64,000 bases of DNA from Amycolatopsis sp. NBRC 101858 (GTDB lineage: Bacteria; Actinomycetota; Actinomycetes; Mycobacteriales; Pseudonocardiaceae): positions 558,001-622,000 of the forward strand of contig NZ_BSTD01000001.1 of NCBI RefSeq assembly GCF_030269325.1, written 5' to 3'. Position numbers and translations under genes: made by a program. Of this stretch, positions 8,590 through 15,500 are shown piece after piece. Positions within the stretch are counted from its first letter, which is position 1, and every line of letters starts with the position of its first letter. The notes under the pieces were generated by a model. It saw nothing but the letters and a program-made list of their open reading frames with translations. It was not told where the DNA came from and ran no database searches.

Positions 8590-9522
8590 ATGACCATCGA
8601 GACGTACTCCCTGACCCTGCACGGCCGCCGGATCCGGCTGCACGAGCACCCGTCGCGCTCAGGTGCCGGTGACGAAGCGATCGTGCTGCTGCACGGGATC
8701 GCGGGCAGCGCCGAGACCTGGGCACCGGTGCTGGCGCGGTGCGCGGCGCTCGGCCGGCGGGTGCTGGCACCCGACCTGCCCGGCCACGGCGAATCGGAGG
8801 CACCGCGCGCGGATTACGGCCTCGGCGCGCTGGCGAGCACCGTGCGGGACGTGCTGGCGGTGTCGGGCGTGCGGCACGCGACCGTCGTCGGCCACTCGCT
8901 CGGCGGCGGTGTCGCGATGCAGTTCGCCTACCAGTTCCCGGAAATGTGCGATCGGCTGGTGCTGGTCGGCAGCGCCGGGCTGGGCCCGGAGGTGAGCCCG
9001 GTGCTGCGTGCCACGGCGTTGCCGGGCGCACCGGCCGTGCTGGCCCTGGCGGTCAACCGCGTGACGCTCGCCATCGCGCGGGCCGCCGCTGGATTAGGGC
9101 GCCGGTTCGGCGGATCGTTGAAAGCTGAAACACGAGAGCTGGCCCGGCATTTCGGCTCGCTGGCCGACCCCGCGCGGCGGCGGGCGTTCCTCTTCATCGC
9201 CCGCAGCCTCATCGACCTGCGCGGCCAGCGCGCGAGCGCCGCGGAGAAGCTCTACCTGGCTGAAGCCGTGCCGACGCTGCTGGTCTGGGGCGCGCGGGAC
9301 TCGCTCATCCCGGTCGCGCACGGCCGCCGGACGGCCGGGCTGCTGCCGAACGGCCGATTGACCGTGCGGGAAAACGCGAAACACTTTCCACATGTGTCCG
9401 ATCCGGACGGGTTCTGCCTGCTGCTGAACGAGTTCGTCCGGGACACCGAACCCGCGCGGCTGACGCTCGATGACGTCGTCGCCCGGCTCACGGCCGCCGC
9501 GGGGCCGAAAACACCCGCCTGA
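8590..9522 (+). CDS. Alpha/beta hydrolase
   Basis: A 310-residue cytoplasmic hydrolase of the alpha/beta fold. It has the oxyanion segment LLHGIAGSAETW, the nucleophile elbow GHSLGGG with Ser about 103, the acid Asp about 237 in WGARDSLIP and the base His about 265 in AKHFPH. The triad is complete, so it should be an active esterase, epoxide or C-C hydrolase; the substrate cannot be told. It is close in length and motifs to haloperoxidase- and MhpC-like enzymes. It stands alone between the second and third PucR-like genes and may be their target, which is inference from position only. Confidence 0.85.
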   Translation: MTIETYSLTLHGRRIRLHEHPSRSGAGDEAIVLLHGIAGSAETWAPVLARCAALGRRVLAPDLPGHGESEAPRADYGLGALASTVRDVLAVSGVRHATVVGHSLGGGVAMQFAYQFPEMCDRLVLVGSAGLGPEVSPVLRATALPGAPAVLALAVNRVTLAIARAAAGLGRRFGGSLKAETRELARHFGSLADPARRRAFLFIARSLIDLRGQRASAAEKLYLAEAVPTLLVWGARDSLIPVAHGRRTAGLLPNGRLTVRENAKHFPHVSDPDGFCLLLNEFVRDTEPARLTLDDVVARLTAAAGPKTPA

Positions 9523-9636
9523 AAAGTTGTCACCCGCGCACCATCCGCCCGAAGCGGAAGTGTCACCTCACATCGCGCCGTTCCACCCGTTCGGGTGTAG
9601 TCCGGACGGGTTACCGCAAAGTCAGCGGAGAACCCG

Positions 9637-9666
9637 TTGACAGTGCCGTTCGCGCGAAATTATGTT
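9637..9666 (+). promoter_or_regulatory. Sigma70-type promoter of PucR paralog 3
   Basis: TTGACA (9637-9642) and TATGTT (9661-9666) are 18 bases apart, about 70 bases upstream of the ATG at 9736. The surrounding sequence is locally AT-richer. This is one of the best promoter matches in the window. Confidence 0.6.
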
Positions 9667-9685
9667 GCCTGAGCCACAAATCCGG

Positions 9686-9715
9686 ACCGGCTTCGACGAC
9701 GAAGAGGCCGGTTTT
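9686..9715 (+). terminator. Hairpin plus T-run in the leader of PucR paralog 3
   Basis: ACCGGC-TTCG (9686-9695) pairs with CGAA and GCCGGT (9700-9703 and 9707-9712) around a four-base loop with a three-base bulge. TTTT follows directly (9712-9715). It lies between the predicted promoter and the start codon, so it may act as an attenuator rather than an end-of-gene terminator. There is no leader-peptide evidence. Confidence 0.4.
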
Positions 9716-9735
9716 GTTGCCAGCAAGGATAAAAC

Positions 9736-11091
9736 ATGACCGACGTGGACACCGGGTTCGCCGCCCCCGCCGTGCGGGCAGGCCGGCCGAACCCCGGCGA
9801 GCGCTCTTCCGGACCGGCGTACCGGCAGCAGTCCGTGTCGGCCGACCGGCCCCGGACCACCTACCCCCCGGCCCAGCGGACCGCGGGGGAACCCCGGCCC
9901 GTGCGCGCTTCCGGCGCCATCGGGCTGTGGGCGTCCCTGCCCCGCGAGCTGGCGATCCGCTTCAAGCCGCGGGTCGACCCGCTGGCCCGCGCCGTCCTCC
10001 AGGAGGTGCAGCGGGCGGTGCCCGAGTACCGCCAGCCCCTCGAGGGCGCGTTCGGGCACATCATCACCCAGGGTGTCCGGCAGGCGATCATCCAGTGCCT
10101 CGACAGTGTCGGCACCCCCGGTGCCGTGCCGCTCGAGACGTGGACGACCGTGTTCCGCAACCTGGGCAAGATCGAGTTCAACGAAGGCCGCAGCCTCGAC
10201 TGCCTGCAGACGGCCTACCGGGTCGGCGGGCGCGTCGCGTGGCGGCACATCTCGGAGTTCGGGCAGGCCAGCGGCCTCGCCGCGGACACGCTGTGCACCA
10301 GCGCCGAGGCCATCTTCGCCTACGTCGACGAGATTTCCGCGCTCTCGATCGAGGGCTACACGGCGGCGCAGACCCGCGCCGCCGGCACCCGGGCGCGCCG
10401 CCGGAGACGGCTGCTCGAACTGCTGCTCGCCGACCCGCCGTCGGCGCCGCAGACGATCAGCGCGCAGGCCGCGACCGCGCAGTGGGCGCTGCCCGCCGAG
10501 GTCACGGTCGTCGCCCTCGAACCCCGCGCCGACCAGCACAGCCTCGCTGCGCCGGACCTGCACTCCGACGTCCTCGTCGACCTCGAGGGCGGCGAGCCGT
10601 GCCTGGTCACCGGCGACGCGGAGAAGCACCTGAAGAACCTCACCGAGCGGCTGGGCGGCTGGCGCGCGGTGATCGGCCCGACCGTGCGGCTCACCGACGC
10701 GCCGAGGTCGCTGCTGTGGGCGCGCCGGACGCTGAAGCTCGTCCAGCGCGGCGTCCTGCCGGACGCGCCGGTCACGCGCTGCACGGACCACCTGTCCACG
10801 CTGTGGCTGCTCGCCGACGAGTTCCTGGTCCGCGAGCTGTGTTCCCGCAGCCTGGAGCCGTTCCGGGACCTCACCCCGAAGCAGCGGGCGCGCCTCGGCG
10901 AGACCCTGCTGATCTGGCTGCAGTCGCGCGGCAGCGCACCCGAGATCGCGAAGAAGCTCAAGGTGCACCCGCAGACCGTGCGCTACCGCATGCACCAGCT
11001 GATCGACCTGTTCGGCGACCGGCTCAACAACGCCGACGACCGGCTCGACATGGAGATCGCGCTGCGGGCGGAGGCCCTGCTCGGCTCCTGA
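9736..11091 (+). CDS. PucR-like transcriptional regulator (paralog 3)
   Basis: A 451-residue member of the local regulator family, longer than its paralogs by an N-terminal, low-complexity extension of about 55 residues rich in Pro, Arg and Ser. The conserved body begins at LWASLPRELAIRFKPRV. It continues with LQEVQRAVPEYRQPLEGAF, AEAIFAYVDEISALSIEGY and CTDHLSTLWLLADEFL, and ends with the helix-turn-helix LKVHPQTVRYRMHQLIDLFG. It shares most sequence with paralog 4, which follows 27 bases downstream in the same direction, so the two are probably one transcript from the promoter at 9637-9666. Effector and targets unknown. Confidence 0.82.
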   Translation: MTDVDTGFAAPAVRAGRPNPGERSSGPAYRQQSVSADRPRTTYPPAQRTAGEPRPVRASGAIGLWASLPRELAIRFKPRVDPLARAVLQEVQRAVPEYRQPLEGAFGHIITQGVRQAIIQCLDSVGTPGAVPLETWTTVFRNLGKIEFNEGRSLDCLQTAYRVGGRVAWRHISEFGQASGLAADTLCTSAEAIFAYVDEISALSIEGYTAAQTRAAGTRARRRRRLLELLLADPPSAPQTISAQAATAQWALPAEVTVVALEPRADQHSLAAPDLHSDVLVDLEGGEPCLVTGDAEKHLKNLTERLGGWRAVIGPTVRLTDAPRSLLWARRTLKLVQRGVLPDAPVTRCTDHLSTLWLLADEFLVRELCSRSLEPFRDLTPKQRARLGETLLIWLQSRGSAPEIAKKLKVHPQTVRYRMHQLIDLFGDRLNNADDRLDMEIALRAEALLGS

Positions 11092-11118
11092 ACCGCTTCA
11101 AGGGCGAGGTGGGTTTTC

Positions 11119-12315
11119 GTGACGGGACCATCGGGCGAAACGACGTTCGGGCCGATGCTGAGCGGCGACGGGCGGCCGGGACAGCTGTGGGCCATGCTCC
11201 CCCGGGAGCTGGCCGCGGTGTTCCGGCCGCGGCTGCTCGACGTCGCCGACGAGGTGCTGCGCGAGATCCAGCGGACCATCCCGGACTACGCGCGCCCGCT
11301 CGACGGCGCTTTCGGCAAGGCGCTGCGGGCGGGCGTGCAGGCGGCGATCCTGCAGTTCATCGACCGGATCGCGGCGGCAGGCACCGTCTCGGACGAGCGA
11401 CGGCGGGTGTTCGTCGGGCTCGGCGTGCACGAGCTCGCGCAGGGCCGCAACCTCGACGTCCTGCAGGCGGCCTACCGCGTCGGCGCGCGCGTCACCTGGC
11501 GGCGGATGGCCGAGGTGGGGACGCGGGCGGGCGTGCCGTCGGCGACGCTGTGCGTGCTGGCCGAGGCGATCTTCGCCTACATCGACGAGCTGTCGGCGTT
11601 GTCGATCGAAGGGCACGCGGCAGCGCAGGCGCGGGCGGCGGGAGCGTTGGAACGCCGTCGCCGCCGGCTGCTGGACCTGCTGCTGGCGGACCCGCCGTCG
11701 CCGTCGCGGACGGTCCAGGAAGCGGCGACGGCGGCGGACTGGCCGTTGCCGCACCGGCTGGTCGCGGTGGCGCTGGACGGGCCGGCCGACATCGCCGGGC
11801 TGGACGCGCTGGAGGACTTCGAAGACGGGACACCGCGGCTGCTGCTGCCGACACCCGCGGACCGTTCTTCGCTGGTCGCCGCACTGGCGGGCCACCGGGC
11901 GGCGGTCGGGCCGCCGGTGCCGCCACGCCAGGCCGCGAGTTCCCTGGCGACGGCGCAGGAGGCATTGCGCCTGGCGGCGGCCGACGTCCTCCCGGACGAG
12001 CCGCTGACCTGGTGCGAAGACCACCTGGCGACCCTGTGGTTGCGCAAGGAGCCGTTCCTCGCGACGGAGGTGTCCCGGCGCCGGCTGGCCCCGCTGACGG
12101 CGTTGACCCCGAAGCAGTACAACCGCCTGGCGGGGACGCTGCTGGCGTGGCTGGAGACGTGCGGCAACGTCCGCGAGGTCGCGGACCGCCTCGCGATCCA
12201 CCCGCAGACGGTCCGCGCGCGGGCCCAGGAGCTGGAGACGTTGTTCGCGGACCACCTGAGGGATCCGGACGACCGCTTCGAGATGATCCTCGCCCTCCGC
12301 GCCACCCTGACCTAG
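11119..12315 (+). CDS. PucR-like transcriptional regulator (paralog 4)
   Basis: A 398-residue regulator with a GTG start after AGGGCGAGGTGGG. It has the same domain order as its neighbours: LWAMLPRELAAVFRPRL, REIQRTIPDYARPLDGAFG, AEAIFAYIDELSALSIEGH, WCEDHLATLWLRKEPFL, and a terminal helix-turn-helix LAIHPQTVRARAQELETLF. The closeness to paralog 3 in order and spacing points to tandem duplication. Downstream lies the repeat patch at 12332-12565, which separates it from the convergent polyketide-synthase gene. Confidence 0.82.
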   Translation: MTGPSGETTFGPMLSGDGRPGQLWAMLPRELAAVFRPRLLDVADEVLREIQRTIPDYARPLDGAFGKALRAGVQAAILQFIDRIAAAGTVSDERRRVFVGLGVHELAQGRNLDVLQAAYRVGARVTWRRMAEVGTRAGVPSATLCVLAEAIFAYIDELSALSIEGHAAAQARAAGALERRRRRLLDLLLADPPSPSRTVQEAATAADWPLPHRLVAVALDGPADIAGLDALEDFEDGTPRLLLPTPADRSSLVAALAGHRAAVGPPVPPRQAASSLATAQEALRLAAADVLPDEPLTWCEDHLATLWLRKEPFLATEVSRRRLAPLTALTPKQYNRLAGTLLAWLETCGNVREVADRLAIHPQTVRARAQELETLFADHLRDPDDRFEMILALRATLT

Positions 12316-12331
12316 CCGTGTCGACCCTCTG

Positions 12332-12436
12332 ATCACGCGTGATGCCTGCCCAATCACGCTCGATGCCCCTTTCCGCGCGGCGGGCCGGCGCGCGGCAAAA
12401 GGCATCACGCGTGATCAGAGGGGCATCACGCGTGAT
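12332..12436. repeat. Four copies of a 12-base palindrome
   Basis: The palindrome ATCACGCGTGAT occurs at 12332-12343, 12404-12415 and 12425-12436, with a degenerate copy at 12353-12364 (ATCACGCTCGAT). Flanks are also shared: copies 1 and 3 form a longer inverted pair around CTGATCACGCGTGATGCC. The patch lies between convergent genes. Confidence 0.8.
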
Positions 12437-12442
12437 TGAAGG

Positions 12443-12565
12443 GTCGACTCGCGTACCCGGACAGTCGACTCGCGTACCTGGACGGTCGGCTCGCGTACCT
12501 GGAGGGTCGGTTGGTGAGCCGACCCTCCGGGTACGCGAGCCGACTCCCTGGGTACGCGAGTCGAC
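12443..12565. repeat. 21-base direct repeats folding into a long hairpin
   Basis: Three direct copies of GTCGACTCGCGTACCYGGA begin at 12443, 12464 and 12485, exactly 21 bases apart (the third reads GTCGGCTC). After a perfect 9-base stem (GAGGGTCGG / CCGACCCTC, loop TTGGTGAG, about 12503-12528), two inverted copies containing GGGTACGCGAG follow, ending at about 12565. The whole block can fold into one long imperfect hairpin and may end transcription from both sides. Confidence 0.8.
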
Positions 12566-12568
12566 CGT

Positions 12569-15500
12569 TCAGACCGGGGTGCCGGGGCTTGTGCGGCCCG
12601 CCAGCTCGGCGGCGAGGTGCCGGGCCGGCACCGCGACGTGCGGCGGGTCGAGCATCGTCCGGTGGTCGCCCGGCACCAGCTCGACGTGCAGGTCGGCGCA
12701 GCACTCCGCCCAGCCCGGCGCCGCCGCGTCGCCCGCCTGGTACAGCACGACACGGCCCGCGTACGGCTCCGCCCCGGGCGGTGCTTCGGAGTCGAAGAGC
12801 ACCACGACGTCCACCCGCTCACCCGCACCGGTCAGCCGCCGCGCGGTCTCGAACGCCAGCACGCCGCCGGCCGCCCAGCCGCCCAGCCGGTACGGCCCGG
12901 CCGGCTGCACCTCCCGCAGCGACGCGACGCAACCCTCCACATCGGACGCTTCGACGCGGTGGCACGGGACGCCGCCGAGCCGGTCCAGGAGCGGCCGGTA
13001 CACGACGGCCTCGCCGAACAGCACCAGCGGCGCGCCCCCGAGCCACGGCGGCCGGCCGGGGACGGGTGCCGGCGGGCTCGTCACGTGCTCGGCGAGGTCG
13101 TCGAGGCTCGCGCCGCCCAGCAGCAGCGGCACCGGCAGCGTGACGCCGAACTCGCGCTCGGCCGCGGCCCGCGCCCGCATCGCCGTCAGGGAGTCCAGGC
13201 CCAGCTCGACCAGCGGCACGTCCCGCGGCACCGCGCCCCCGATGAGTCCCGCGACGATGGCCGCGAGCCGCTCGTGCGCCGTCGCCGGGACGGCCGTCAG
13301 CACGGCCGAGAAGAACGGCCGCCGGACGAGGTCCGGGAACCGCCCGGCGACGCGGGCCGCGTCGAGCCGCGCGATCCCGACCGACGGCCGGTCGGCCGCG
13401 AGCACCGCGGGCAGTGCGTCGAGTTCTTCGGCCACCGGCAGCCGCTCCAGCACCGGATCCGAGCCCCAGTTCACCGTCGTCGCGGGCAGTCCCCGTGAGC
13501 GCCGCCAGGCGGCGAACGCGTCCAGCCACGCGTCCGCGGTCGCGACGGCCGTCCGATCGGGCGCGCCGACCAGCGCGGCCGACGACGAATACAGCAGCCA
13601 CCAGTCGGGCGGGGTGTCGGCGGTCGCCTCGTGCAGCCGTCGCGCGCCGAGCACCTTGGAGCGCCACACGGCTGTGAGGTCGCTGCCGGGGGCGTGCACG
13701 ATTCCCCGCAGCGGCAGGCCATCCGCGGTGGCCATGGCGACGAGCCGTTCCGCGACACCGGGTTCCGCGATGTCGTCGTCGACAATCACGACGTCCACTC
13801 CAGGCATATCCTCAATGGACAGTCCGCAAAGGACGATTCTGGTGGCACCATTGCCCGCCAGCCAGCGCGCGGTGGCCGCTCCCGGCTCGCCGGTGACCAC
13901 GTACGCGCCAGGTCCCGTCGACACGCCGTCGACGAGCGGCACGCGATGCAGCCGGGCCGCGTACCGGACGTCGCGGCGCCAGCGGACTTCGTCGTCGGGC
14001 GCGTCCGCGCGCAGCTCGCGCGCGAGAACGTCCACATGGGACCGTGCGTCGCAGTCGACGAGCGTCGCCCGCAGTCCCGGCCGGTCGAAGGCGAGCGCCC
14101 GCACCAGGCCGCGCAGGAACACCAGCCCCGGCTCGCCACTCGACTGCGTGACCAGGTGGAACCGGACACCGGACCCGAGACGGGCGAGTACCGAAAGGAC
14201 AGTGCGCAACAGATCCTGGGCGTCTTCGGGATCGCGGTAGGCGTGCGGCGCCCCGGTCAGGAACACGACGCCGCGCACCGGGCGTTCGGCGAGGAAGGCC
14301 GGCAGCTCGTCGAGGTCGTCCTGGGGCAGTGAAAGCGCTTCGTCGCCGGCCGCGGCCAGCGCCAGGGCGAGCGCGACGGCCCGGGCGAGCGCGGCCGGAT
14401 GCTCGTCGGTGAGCAGCAGCCAAGAACGCCGTCCCTCCGGCGAGGCCGAGGGCAGCGGTGCTCGCGGCCACTCGATCCCGAACGCGCGGGCGGCGAGCGG
14501 AACACCGGCGGAGGCCTGGACACGGATGTCGCCGACGTCGGCGACGATCTCGCCGTCCTCGGTGACGAGTTGCACCGTACCGTTGCCGTCGGCCATGCAC
14601 CGCACGCCCCGGCCCGGGTCGCCGAACACCCGGACGCGGCCGAATCCGGTCGGCACCGCGTCTTCGGGCACCGTCGCGGTGAGGGCCGCGCGGAGTCCGC
14701 GAACCGGGCCGTAGTCCACTTCGGACGTCGGTGCCGGCGCGGGTTCGGTGTCCGGTGCGACCCACGCCGTTGCGTGGCGCACCCAGCTCGCTCCGGCTTT
14801 CGCCCGCACCACGGCGGTGCCGTCAGCTCGAATCTCCGTGCTGAGCAAGGTCTCCCCGGTCACCGCGAGCATCCGGTGGACTTCGAGGCCGTCGACCCGG
14901 ACGCGCGCGGTGTCGAACAGCTGCCGGGCGCCCGCCAGGAACAGCTCCAGGAAACCGGCCGCCGGGAAGACCGGGACGTCGTGCACGCGGTGCTCGGCCA
15001 GCGTTTCCGGCGCGATCGTCGACTGCCACAGGTGCCGCCCCTCGTCCGGTACCTCGACGCGGGTGCCGAGCAGCGGATGACCGGCTGCCCGCCGGGGCGG
15101 CGGGAACGTCCGGTGGTCCCACGGGGGCGGGGGCAGGTCGAGCACGGGCGCCTCCGGGTACCGCCGGCCGAGCACCGCCGGGTGCCCGGCGGCGTGCAGC
15201 TCGGCCAGCGAGCGCGCGAAAACGTTTTCTTCGCCGTCGCGCCGGCTCAGGGTGGGCAGCGTCCGGACATCGGCGGCGGTCTGTTCGACGGCGGGCAGCG
15301 CGATCGGGTGGGGCGAGATCTCGACGAACCAGCGGTGCCCGTCGGCGACGGCGGCGGCGACCGCCTGAGTGAACCGGACCGGACGGCGGAGGTTGGCCGT
15401 CCAGTAACCGGCGTCGAACGCCGGCGCCGCACGCGGGTCGTCGAGCACGCTGGAGTAGTAGGTCGTCGCGAGTGGCCCTGACCGCAGATTCCCCAGCCCG

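Noticed and set aside
12443..12565. CRISPR-like appearance of 21-base direct repeats
   Set aside because: No unique spacers: units are contiguous and partly inverted; no cas genes.
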